This document shows, piece after piece, positions 1-6,242 of a stretch of DNA of 15,874 nt. Location of the stretch: NCBI GenBank assembly GCA_022572865.1, contig JACZVB010000003.1, positions 1 through 15,874 on the forward strand. The letters run 5' to 3'. Origin of the DNA: Chloroflexota bacterium. GTDB lineage: Bacteria; Chloroflexota; Dehalococcoidia; Plut-88900. The position numbers and the translations under genes were made by a program. How positions within the stretch are numbered: position 1 is the first letter of the stretch; each line of letters begins with the position of its first letter. Below the pieces are notes generated by a model. That model was given only the letters and a program-made list of their open reading frames with translations. It did not search any database and had not been told where the DNA came from.

Positions 1-141
1 GCGGTCGAGCTTGGGAATCTCGTCCTCTTCAAGAAGGGTCCACTGGGGTATCTGAGGCTGGAGTTCTGCGATCTCATTCTCCGTCACATGGGGGGCATCC
101 CGCCGGCACGCCACGCACTTCTCCTGGGTTAGCTGGGCCAT
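1..141 (-). CDS. phhB: Pterin-4a-carbinolamine dehydratase, N-terminal part
   Basis: The first 47 residues run off the left edge. They begin MAQLTQEKCVACRRDAPHV and continue with an acidic stretch (EEDEIPKLDR), which matches the N-terminus of bacterial 4a-hydroxytetrahydrobiopterin dehydratases, including the early Cys-x-x-Cys pair. This small cytosolic enzyme dehydrates the 4a-carbinolamine of tetrahydrobiopterin, recycling pterin cofactor for aromatic amino acid hydroxylases; homologues sometimes also act in molybdopterin-related or unknown roles. The diagnostic histidine-rich active-site motif lies in the missing C-terminal half, so the call rests on N-terminal similarity recalled from the family. 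The ATG at 141 is favoured by an AGGAGG Shine-Dalgarno six bases upstream (about 148-153) and by a TATAAT box 39 bases upstream. It is transcribed leftward, away from the palindrome cluster. Confidence 0.75.
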   Translation of the reverse strand, partial: MAQLTQEKCVACRRDAPHVTENEIAELQPQIPQWTLLEEDEIPKLDR

Positions 142-179
142 GTAGCGCCTCCTCTAGCATCCTGGGTATTCGGGCCTAT

Positions 180-208
180 ATTATACTGGGCGGAGCAGAA
201 TGTTTGGT
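180..208 (-). promoter_or_regulatory. Promoter candidate for the pterin dehydratase gene
   Basis: On the minus strand a perfect TATAAT (180-185) sits about 40 bases before the ATG at 141. The -35 element is poor (ACCAAA at 17-bp spacing; TTACCA at 19 bp). The start of transcription would fall near 173, leaving a leader of about 30 nt that holds the strong ribosome site. Confidence 0.5.
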
Positions 209-230
209 AACACTTTCGACCATCCCCCTG

Positions 231-256
231 TCCCCCTTCCTGGCCAGGAAGGGGGA
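231..256. repeat. Perfect 26-bp GC-rich palindrome
   Basis: The arms read TCCCCCTTCCTGG and its exact complement, centred on TGG|CCA at 243/244. It is the first of three inverted repeats that occupy 231-329 in the spacer between the divergent 141 (-) and 401 (+) genes. No T-run follows on either strand, so it is not a classical intrinsic terminator. Confidence 0.85.
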
Positions 257-264
257 GGAAATTA

Positions 265-290
265 GGTTTGTCCCGAACTCGGGACAAACC
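265..290. repeat. Inverted repeat, 12-bp arms, 2-bp loop
   Basis: Arm GGTTTGTCCCGA (265-276) pairs exactly with TCGGGACAAACC (279-290) around the dinucleotide AC. It carries the same TCCCGA/TCGGGA core as the inverted repeats at 301-329 and 8116-8132, so the three look like members of one dispersed palindromic family. Confidence 0.85.
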
Positions 291-300
291 CCCGGCAATC

Positions 301-329
301 CGGCAAGTCCCGAGTATCGGGACTTGCCG
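301..329. repeat. Inverted repeat, 13-bp arms, GTA loop
   Basis: Arm CGGCAAGTCCCGA (301-313) pairs exactly with TCGGGACTTGCCG (317-329). Its central 18 bases (306-323) recur exactly at 8115-8132. The right arm overlaps a possible -35 element (TTGCCG, 324-329) for the rightward small gene. Confidence 0.85.
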
Positions 330-353
330 TCCCATGACTTTCTAGGTTATATT
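324..353 (+). promoter_or_regulatory. Possible promoter for the 65-aa gene
   Basis: TTGCCG (324-329), an 18-bp spacer and TATATT (348-353) give a moderate sigma-70-like match about 48 bases before the ATG at 401. The -35 element is part of the right arm of the 301-329 inverted repeat, so anything binding or extruding the palindrome could affect it. This is a pattern match only. Confidence 0.3.
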
Positions 354-400
354 ACATCGGTTGATTTTTAACTCTAGACTGAAACTTCGGGTGAGAATAG

Positions 401-598
401 ATGGGCTACACCGAACAGGATAGCATTGAGGCCGGGCTGCGCTTCAAGAGCCCCGGCGGCATGACAGTAGAGACGACTGGGAGTACCAGCTACATAGACG
501 CCCACAGTATGCACGTCCACGAGGTTAAGATCGTGGAGGGCGAGTGGGCCGGCGAGACCTTTCTGCTCAACTTGGACTACGCCGAGCTCCTTTCGTAA
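401..598 (+). CDS. Small hypothetical protein, 65 aa
   Basis: I do not recognise a family. The protein is acidic and soluble-looking, with no signal peptide or membrane segment. It has a Gly-rich turn (KSPGG, residues 17-21), a His-rich MHVHEV segment in the middle and a C-terminal EGEWAGETFLLNLDYAELL that looks like a beta hairpin plus a short acidic tail. The composition and the third-position GC preference resemble real coding sequence. The ATG at 401 has only a weak ribosome site (GGTGAG, about six bases upstream). It converges on the molybdenum hydroxylase large-subunit gene: the two stop codons are only 22 bases apart, with no terminator between them. It stands alone, so the context gives no role. 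Confidence 0.5.
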   Translation: MGYTEQDSIEAGLRFKSPGGMTVETTGSTSYIDAHSMHVHEVKIVEGEWAGETFLLNLDYAELLS

Positions 599-620
599 AG
601 GGCTGCCTCGGTAGTAGTTT

Positions 621-2957
621 TTAGGGCTTCCGGGACTGCCCAGCCCTGATCATGGCCCTTACCCTGTCGGGGCTGAGGGGTAGGTCTCGGACCTGTACCC
701 CGAACCGGGCCAGGGCGTTTGAGACGGCGTTTCCGATGACTGCACCGGGGCAAACGATCCCCACTTCCCCCGCGCCCTTGACGCCCAGGGGATTCTGGGA
801 CGAGGGCGCTTCGTCAAGGACTATGCTCTCGATTGGGGGCACGTCCTGGCTGGTAGGCAGCAGGTAGTCCATGAAGGTGGTGGTCAGGAGCTGGCCGTTC
901 TCATCGTAGACCAGGTCCTCCAGGAGGGCCGCCCCCAGGCCCTGCACTATGCCGCCGACGATCTGGCCCTGGACCAGCATCGGGTTGATGACATGGCCGA
1001 CATCGTGGACGGTCACGTACCGCAGAATGTCCACCACCCCAGTCTCCGGGTCCACCGTAACGTGGGCCACGTGGGTGCCGTAGGGACAGGTGATGCTGTC
1101 GGTCTCGAAATATCCCGTCTCGACTATTCCAGATTCCTCCGGGTCGAACTCACCTGCGGCCTTGGAAAGCTCGACGACCCCGTCCAGGTCCATGACCGGC
1201 TCCTCTGTCCCGCCGGCCCTCCGGCAGACCCGTCCGTCCAGCAGGTCGAGATCGTCTTCTGGTATCTCTAGGTGAGTAGACGCTAGGGAGAGCACCCTGG
1301 CCTTCAGCTTTTGGGCTGCCAGGTAGACGGCGCTCCCCGCCATGGCGGTGACCCGTCCCCCGAAGGTCCCCACACCCCTGGCCATCTGGTCGGTATTGCC
1401 GTGGAACACCTTGATGGCCTCCATGGAGATGCCCAGGGTATCGCCGCAGATCTGGGCCATGATGGTCTCGTGGCCCTGGCCCAGGGTGGATACGCCCAGG
1501 TAGACCCGGGTCTCCCGGGACCCCTTCAGCACCAGCCTGGCATTCTCAAAGGGGCCCAGGCCGCTGAGCTTGACGAAGGTGGCGATCCCGATGCCGTGAT
1601 ACTTTCCGTCCTTCTGCACCCCCTGAAGGGCCTTGATCGAGTCGTAATCTATGACCTCCAGGGCCTTCTTGAAGGCCGAAGGGTAGTTGCCGGTGTCGTA
1701 TATCAGCGTCTTTCCCATAGGGTCGGTAAAGCCCGATTCATAGGGCAGCTCCGAAGGTTGGAGCAGGTTCTTCAGTCGAAATTCCACGGGGTCCAGACCA
1801 AGGTCAGAGGCCACCATGTCCAGGAGCCGTTCTCGGGCAAAACAGGACTCGAAAGCGCCGGGGCCGCGGTAAGTGCCGACTCCCATCTTGTTGGTGATGA
1901 TGAAATAGATATGGCACTCGTAGTCAGACACCCGGTATGGGCCCGGAAGCCACATAGCGGTGTGGTTGGGCACCAGCCCGCCGTGGGTCCGGGTGTAAGC
2001 CCCGATGTCGGCTAATATCTTGCCCCGCATCCCCAGTATGGTGCCATCTCTTTTGGTGGCGATCTCCAGCTCGATGTACATCTCCCTGGAGTGGTTGGCG
2101 GCCATCAAGTGCTCGCGACGGTCCTCGATCCATTTCACGGGGCGCTCCAGCCTCATCGAGACGAAGGGGATGAGATAGTCCTCGGGATGAAACTCGCCCC
2201 GAATGCCGAATCCGCCGCCCACATCGGGCTCAATCAAGTGGATCTTCTCCTCGGGCATGTCCAGGAGAGAGGAGAGTACGCCGCGATTGAAGTGGGGGAC
2301 TTTTGTGGGTCCCCATACGGTCAGGTCGCCCGATTCGCCATCATAGGACGCCACCAGGCCCCGGGTCTCAAGGGGGACGCCGGTATGCCGGTTAATCTTG
2401 AACTCCTCTTTTCGTGTGTACTCGGCGTTCCTGAAGGCCCTCTCCACATCACCTCGCGCCATCTGATGGCTGGCGGCCAGATTGGTCCCCTGGCCTTCGT
2501 GAATAAGCACCAGGTCTTTCAGGGCCTCCTTTGCGTCAACCACGGCATCCAGCGGCTGGTAGGTCACCTGAACGGCATCGAGCATGTCTTCGGCGATGTA
2601 CCGGCTCTCGGCAATGACCACTGCCAGCGGCTCCCCAACGTAGCGCACCTCGTCACCGGCCAGGGGGTATTGGAGGAACCTCTCCAGGCCGGGCAAAGGC
2701 ATCATCCGCATGGGAATGGGCTTGGGATTGGGGCCCAGGTCCTGGAAGGTGAACACCTTCACCGAGCCCGCAATCTCTAGGGCTTTGGAGGTGTCGATGG
2801 AGGTGATGCGGGCATGCCCGTGGGGGCTGCGCAGTATGGCGGCGTGGAGGGCCCCGGGAATCTTGATGTCGTCTACATAGGTGCCGGCCCCAGTGGTGAA
2901 CCTGGAGTCCTCGGACCTGAGGACTGAGGAGCCTATATAGGGTTGGGCCGCGGTCAT
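621..2957 (-). CDS. Mo-cofactor large subunit, CO dehydrogenase/xanthine dehydrogenase family
   Basis: At 778 aa this is the usual length for a CoxL-type molybdopterin-cytosine-dinucleotide subunit. It begins with the domain of the family's a/b hammerhead (about 20-135: RFTTGAGTYVDDI, VRYVGEPLAVVIA). The Mo-binding domains follow, with PDVGGGFGIRGEFHPED (244-260), the active-site loop TYRGPGAFE (362-370), LGQGHET (492-498), GTFGGR (530-535) and KGAGEVG (727-733), whose Glu731 aligns with the catalytic base. The loop position that holds the copper-binding Cys in true form I CO dehydrogenase (AYRCSFR) is Gly365, and the loop also differs from form II AYRGAGR. The enzyme is therefore probably a hydroxylase of another, unknown substrate. 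The ATG overlaps the stop of the 2Fe-2S gene by 4 bp (ATGA), with GGAG seven bases upstream. It is the last gene of the operon. Confidence 0.9.
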   Translation of the reverse strand: MTAAQPYIGSSVLRSEDSRFTTGAGTYVDDIKIPGALHAAILRSPHGHARITSIDTSKALEIAGSVKVFTFQDLGPNPKPIPMRMMPLPGLERFLQYPLAGDEVRYVGEPLAVVIAESRYIAEDMLDAVQVTYQPLDAVVDAKEALKDLVLIHEGQGTNLAASHQMARGDVERAFRNAEYTRKEEFKINRHTGVPLETRGLVASYDGESGDLTVWGPTKVPHFNRGVLSSLLDMPEEKIHLIEPDVGGGFGIRGEFHPEDYLIPFVSMRLERPVKWIEDRREHLMAANHSREMYIELEIATKRDGTILGMRGKILADIGAYTRTHGGLVPNHTAMWLPGPYRVSDYECHIYFIITNKMGVGTYRGPGAFESCFARERLLDMVASDLGLDPVEFRLKNLLQPSELPYESGFTDPMGKTLIYDTGNYPSAFKKALEVIDYDSIKALQGVQKDGKYHGIGIATFVKLSGLGPFENARLVLKGSRETRVYLGVSTLGQGHETIMAQICGDTLGISMEAIKVFHGNTDQMARGVGTFGGRVTAMAGSAVYLAAQKLKARVLSLASTHLEIPEDDLDLLDGRVCRRAGGTEEPVMDLDGVVELSKAAGEFDPEESGIVETGYFETDSITCPYGTHVAHVTVDPETGVVDILRYVTVHDVGHVINPMLVQGQIVGGIVQGLGAALLEDLVYDENGQLLTTTFMDYLLPTSQDVPPIESIVLDEAPSSQNPLGVKGAGEVGIVCPGAVIGNAVSNALARFGVQVRDLPLSPDRVRAMIRAGQSRKP

Positions 2958-3454
2958 ACCTGTTCTCCGGAACGAGCCACCTGGAGGATGGCATTGACTA
3001 TGCCGACATAGCCGGTGCAGCGGCAGAGGTTGCCCGAAATCGCCTCACGCACCTGGTCCTCGGTGGGGTGTGGGTTCTCCTGGAGGAGGGCATAGGCCGT
3101 CATCAGCAGGCCGGGGGTGCAGAAGCCGCACTGGAGGGCGTGATGCTGGTTGAAGGCCCGCTGCAGCGGGTGCAGGGCCTTGTCCCCAGACCCCTCTTTG
3201 GACAGGGAGGCCAGGGCCTCTATGGTGGTAACGCTTGCGCCATCGGCCTGGACGGCCAGCATCAGACATGAGCGAACGGCCTGGCCGTCGACCAGAATGG
3301 TGCAGGCCCCACAGACCCCATGCTCGCAGCCCAGGTGGGTCCCCGTCAGGTCCAACTCTTCCCTTAGAAAATCGGCGAGGGTTGTCCTGACCTCGATGGG
3401 CCCCTCGAACTTCACCCCGTTGACCGTCAGGGCGATCTCTCGGATGTCCGTCAA
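2954..3454 (-). CDS. 2Fe-2S small subunit of the molybdenum hydroxylase (CoxS-like)
   Basis: The 166-aa protein has the two [2Fe-2S] domains of the family. The N-terminal plant-ferredoxin-type domain has Cys43, Cys48, Cys51 and Cys63 (GCEHGVCGACTILVDG). The C-terminal four-helix domain has Cys109, Cys112, Cys144 and Cys146 (QCGFCTPG and GNLCRCTGY). It passes electrons from the Mo site to FAD. There is no ATG near the N-terminus. The start is TTG at 3454, overlapping the FAD-subunit stop by 4 bp (TTGA), with a strong AAGGAGG nine bases upstream inside the preceding gene. Translational coupling and the family's N-terminal spacing (first Cys near residue 43) both support this start. Confidence 0.93.
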   Translation of the reverse strand: MTDIREIALTVNGVKFEGPIEVRTTLADFLREELDLTGTHLGCEHGVCGACTILVDGQAVRSCLMLAVQADGASVTTIEALASLSKEGSGDKALHPLQRAFNQHHALQCGFCTPGLLMTAYALLQENPHPTEDQVREAISGNLCRCTGYVGIVNAILQVARSGEQV

Positions 3455-4335
3455 ACCCCTGTCCCTCCTTCTGCCCGTGAGATTGCGGATGTCAAGGCCC
3501 TTCTTGTAAGGACGCCGCCGACCTCCTTACGGTACTGGGCGGAGGCGTGGATGTCGGACTCGGGGTCCAGGCCCTCGCTGACCAGCCTGGCCGCCTCTTC
3601 CAGGGCATCCTGGTCCGGCCTCCGGCCCACGAGCATCTCCTCGGCCTCGACAGCCCGGACCGGGGTGCCATCCACCCCGAACAGGGTGATCCTGACGGAC
3701 CGGCACATACCATCGCCATTCAACTGGAGCAGGACCAGGGCGCCCACCATAGCGAAGTCGCCGTGACGCCGGGCCACCTCCTGGAACCCCCATCCCCAGT
3801 CCGGCGGTAGAGCGGGAAACCGAACTTCCGTAAGCACCTCCGTTGGTTCAAGGGCGGTGGTGAAATAGGTGAGGTACAGCTCCTCGGCGGTCAGGACTCG
3901 CTCCCCCTCCGTACTCTCCACGACCACCTGGGCCTGGAAGAGGGAGCACAGGGCTGGAAGCTCGGCGGCGGGGTCGGCGTGGACGATGCTCCCGCCTACC
4001 GTGCCCCGGTTCCTGATCTGAAAGTGGCCGATATAGGGCACGACCTCCGCTATCAACGGGTTCACCTCGGCGACGAGGGAGGAACGCTCAATGGTGCGCT
4101 GGCGGGTGAGGGCGCCTATCTTCAGCCCCCCGTCCCCGGTCCGCTCCAGATAGTCCAGGGAGGTGATGCGGTTTATATCGACGACGACGGCGGGTCGGGC
4201 CAGCCGCATGTTCATCATGGGGACCAGGCTCTGGCCTCCGGCCAGGATCTTCGCCTCGTCGCCGTACTGTTTAAGGAGGTCAAGGGCCTCCTTAAGTTCC
4301 GTGGGAGCGTGGTAGTCAAACTTAGCCGGCTTCAT
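3451..4335 (-). CDS. FAD-binding medium subunit of the molybdenum hydroxylase (CoxM-like)
   Basis: The 294-aa length is typical for the family. The protein opens with KPAKFDYHAPTELKEAL and carries both FAD signatures: AGGQS (32-36, in AGGQSLVPMMNMR) and TVGGS (112-116) followed by HADPAAE (119-125). The C-terminal part fits the CO_deh_flav_C domain (about 180-290). It transfers electrons from the Fe-S subunit to an acceptor, perhaps quinone; the CoxG-like protein upstream may help anchor the complex to the membrane. It starts at the ATG at 4335, 21 nt after the coxG-like stop, with no good ribosome site, so it probably depends on the flow of ribosomes from that gene. Its stop overlaps the TTG of the small subunit. 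Confidence 0.92.
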   Translation of the reverse strand: MKPAKFDYHAPTELKEALDLLKQYGDEAKILAGGQSLVPMMNMRLARPAVVVDINRITSLDYLERTGDGGLKIGALTRQRTIERSSLVAEVNPLIAEVVPYIGHFQIRNRGTVGGSIVHADPAAELPALCSLFQAQVVVESTEGERVLTAEELYLTYFTTALEPTEVLTEVRFPALPPDWGWGFQEVARRHGDFAMVGALVLLQLNGDGMCRSVRITLFGVDGTPVRAVEAEEMLVGRRPDQDALEEAARLVSEGLDPESDIHASAQYRKEVGGVLTRRALTSAISRAEGGTGV

Positions 4336-4356
4336 AAAGTAGTAGCTGGCGGCACC

Positions 4357-4800
4357 CTAAGCGGGGTCATGTAGGCTCTGCTCGAGGGCCGAGAAGAATT
4401 TACCCACCATCATCTTGGCTATCCCACCCATCACCCGTTGACCCACCCCCGCGAGCTTGCCGCCCACCTGAGAGTCCATGCTGTAGGTGAGTCTGGTGTT
4501 GCCGTCCTCGGGCGTCAGGGACACGGTCCCCTCGCCCTTGATGAAACCCAGAAGCCCCTCCCCCGTCACCGTCATCTTGTAAGAGGTGTTGGGCACGATG
4601 TCCGATATCTTCACTTCCCCTTCATACCGTCCCTTGATTCCCGCTACCCCAAGCTCCATCACCACCCTGTAGCTGGAATCGCCATTCGGTTCAAGGAGCT
4701 GGCAGCCGGGGGTGCATTTGGCCAGGACCTCCGGGTCGTTCAGGGCAGCCCACACCCGATCAAGCGGGCTCTTCAGTACCCTATCGCCTTTGATCTCCAT
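4357..4800 (-). CDS. coxG: CoxG-like SRPBCC protein
   Basis: The 147-aa protein matches the carbon monoxide dehydrogenase subunit G family (SRPBCC/START-like fold). It has the early VWAALNDPEVLAKCTPGC motif (17-34), the GIKGRYEGEVKIS strand pair in the middle, GEGLLGFIKGEGTVSL, and a C-terminal helix with GGKLAGVGQRVMGGIAKMM. CoxG in Oligotropha recruits CO dehydrogenase to the membrane; related proteins bind hydrophobic ligands or quinones. The family's usual extra C-terminal membrane tail is absent here. It is the first gene of a G-M-S-L operon. The ATG at 4800 has no Shine-Dalgarno sequence, but a six-codon reading frame ends on its first base (see 4800-4820). Confidence 0.88.
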   Translation of the reverse strand: MEIKGDRVLKSPLDRVWAALNDPEVLAKCTPGCQLLEPNGDSSYRVVMELGVAGIKGRYEGEVKISDIVPNTSYKMTVTGEGLLGFIKGEGTVSLTPEDGNTRLTYSMDSQVGGKLAGVGQRVMGGIAKMMVGKFFSALEQSLHDPA

Positions 4801-4820
4801 TAGAGTTGGCGTGTAGTCAT
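4800..4820 (-). other. Possible six-residue leader ORF ending on the coxG start
   Basis: ATG at 4820 opens MTTRQL followed by TAA, whose last A is the first base of the coxG-like ATG (TAATG). The downstream gene lacks its own ribosome site, so termination-reinitiation is conceivable. The leader ORF itself also lacks a clear Shine-Dalgarno sequence, which is why confidence is low. Confidence 0.22.
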
Positions 4821-4832
4821 GTCTGGTTAGAT

Positions 4833-4849
4833 AGCCGGGTTGTCCGGCT
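4833..4849. other. Small inverted repeat in the cox operon leader
   Basis: Arms AGCCGG and CCGGCT, 6 bp each, flank a 5-base loop. It lies just downstream of the predicted transcription start (about 4853), so it would form a hairpin at the 5' end of the operon mRNA, possibly protecting it from decay. No T-run follows. Confidence 0.4.
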
Positions 4850-4859
4850 CCGAGGAGCG

Positions 4860-4887
4860 ATTATAGCATAGCCGCCTCTGCATTAAA
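4860..4887 (-). promoter_or_regulatory. Extended -10 promoter of the coxGMSL-like operon
   Basis: On the minus strand, TGC precedes a perfect TATAAT (4860-4865; TG of the extended -10 at 4867-4868). The -35 candidate TTTAAT (4882-4887) matches 3 of 6, as expected for an extended -10 promoter. Transcription would start near 4853, about 52 nt before the coxG-like ATG. Confidence 0.6.
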
Positions 4888-4938
4888 CCTGAAAAGACGC
4901 GGCAGGTTTAGGTAACAGTCGAGGGGAATAATCTCGGC

Positions 4939-6033
4939 TCAGAGGGCTTTCTCAACTTTCCTGCGCAGCCGGGAAACCCAGGCCCGTAACAGCCCGTTGG
5001 ATAGGGCACAGGGAACTGAGAGAAGCATCATGCGATAGACCCATGACCGTGAGACCTTCGATGGCCGTTTTGGGTCCAGCCATTGCCGGTTGCGGGCCAG
5101 CCTGCCAAGGGTCGCGAGGCCCATGAGCAGGGGCCACGATACGGCCAGCCTCAATCGCAGGCTGCGAGCGGGAACGGCATACAGATACCTCTCCGCTACT
5201 TGATAATGATCCAGCGCGTTCCTGATTCCCTGCACCAGCACCGGCCGGGCCCGAGGCCCGGCGTCCGGCTTAAGCAGGTCGTCGGGAGTCAGGCCAACAC
5301 CTCGGAGCTCTTCCTCGGGAAGGTAACAGCGTCCCATCCTCAGGTCCCTGGGCACGTCCCGGAGGAGATTGGTAAGCTGCAGCGCTTTTCCGAAGCGAAC
5401 TCCTAACTCGGACATCCGCTGTGGGTCCCAGCTATTGAGGGCCGGGGTGTGGGCCCTGGTTATCTCGGTCCAGAACTCGCCGACGCAACCGGCCACCAGG
5501 TATGTATACCGGTCCAACTCCTCCGCTGTCTTCAATGTCCCTACCCGGCCCGAGGCCTCGGGCGGGAAGATCGTCAGGTCCATCTCCATCCCCCGGGTCA
5601 GGGTGACCACGACCGATCTTACCCGGGCCTGGTCGGGCCCTGGGAGAGACTCCAGCATGGAGAAGGCCTTGGGGAGAGAGGCCAGCAGCTCCCTCTCGCT
5701 GAGGGTAGCCCGATCATCCACCGTCGCTCCGATGCCGGTAAGGACCTCCAAACATGCGGGCCCTTCGACCTGGGCCCTGAATTCCAGGAGTCCGGCCAAC
5801 CGCTCCTCGGGCGCCAGGGCCCTGGTGTCGGCTATGGTATCGGCAGCTCGGGCCAGCAGATAGGCCAGGCCCACCGGTTCCCTGAGGCCCCCGGGAAGAA
5901 TCCGAAGGGTGAGGTAGAAGGCCCTGGATACGCCTTTGAGGATCTCCTTCAGAAGCCGGTCCCAGTCCCCGGGGGCAAGGGATGGCAGACCCTCTGAAAA
6001 CGCGGCATCGTCGAGATTCACACCCGTATCCAT
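4939..6033 (-). CDS. Squalene/phytoene synthase family protein
   Basis: The 364-aa protein has the trans-isoprenyl diphosphate synthase (head-to-head) signatures. These are SRAFYLTLRILP near residue 36, the first aspartate-rich motif DTIAD (65-69, in ARAADTIADT), the YTYLVAGCVGEFWTE segment (176-190), and the second motif RDVPRDLRMGRCYLP (225-239) with Asp226 and Asp230. Such enzymes condense two farnesyl or geranylgeranyl diphosphates on the inner membrane face. The sequence does not say whether the product is squalene or phytoene. The C-terminus is Arg/Leu-rich and could touch the membrane. A TTG-initiated reading 39 bases longer is possible; the ATG at 6033 is preferred because GGGTGA lies seven bases upstream. 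The 209-bp spacer before it (6034-6242) shows no convincing promoter. It is read in the same direction as the desaturase-like gene upstream. Confidence 0.88.
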   Translation of the reverse strand: MDTGVNLDDAAFSEGLPSLAPGDWDRLLKEILKGVSRAFYLTLRILPGGLREPVGLAYLLARAADTIADTRALAPEERLAGLLEFRAQVEGPACLEVLTGIGATVDDRATLSERELLASLPKAFSMLESLPGPDQARVRSVVVTLTRGMEMDLTIFPPEASGRVGTLKTAEELDRYTYLVAGCVGEFWTEITRAHTPALNSWDPQRMSELGVRFGKALQLTNLLRDVPRDLRMGRCYLPEEELRGVGLTPDDLLKPDAGPRARPVLVQGIRNALDHYQVAERYLYAVPARSLRLRLAVSWPLLMGLATLGRLARNRQWLDPKRPSKVSRSWVYRMMLLSVPCALSNGLLRAWVSRLRRKVEKAL

Positions 6034-6242
6034 CTCACCGTCACCCGCTTGCCATCGCCAGGCAAACCTCAATCAAACTAGCAGTGACAGGACCCTGATC
6101 AAACCTGTTGGCGCTGACCGACATTCCCCATATCAAGCTGCCTGGATGCAGATTCAGCAATGTGGGCTATGAGAGGAAGGGCGAGACTATCTAGCTCCTC
6201 GGCCCTATCCATCCATGTCCAAGGGCCAGTGTTTCTTGATAT

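Noticed and set aside
231..329. Intrinsic terminators
   Set aside because: The stems are strong but no T-run follows on either strand, and both flanking genes are transcribed away from the cluster.
1311..2015. Open frames of over 200 codons on the plus strand inside the Mo-subunit gene (also 2091-2780)
   Set aside because: They are complements of a gene with all family motifs; their composition is Gly/His/Gln-rich low-information translation.
621..4800. Genuine aerobic CO dehydrogenase
   Set aside because: The copper-binding Cys of the active-site loop is Gly365 and the loop does not read AYRCSFR, so the operon is called CO-dehydrogenase-like only.
6034..6072. N-terminal extension of the squalene/phytoene synthase from a TTG at 6072
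   Set aside because: The ATG at 6033 has a good ribosome site and the extra 13 residues add no family sequence.
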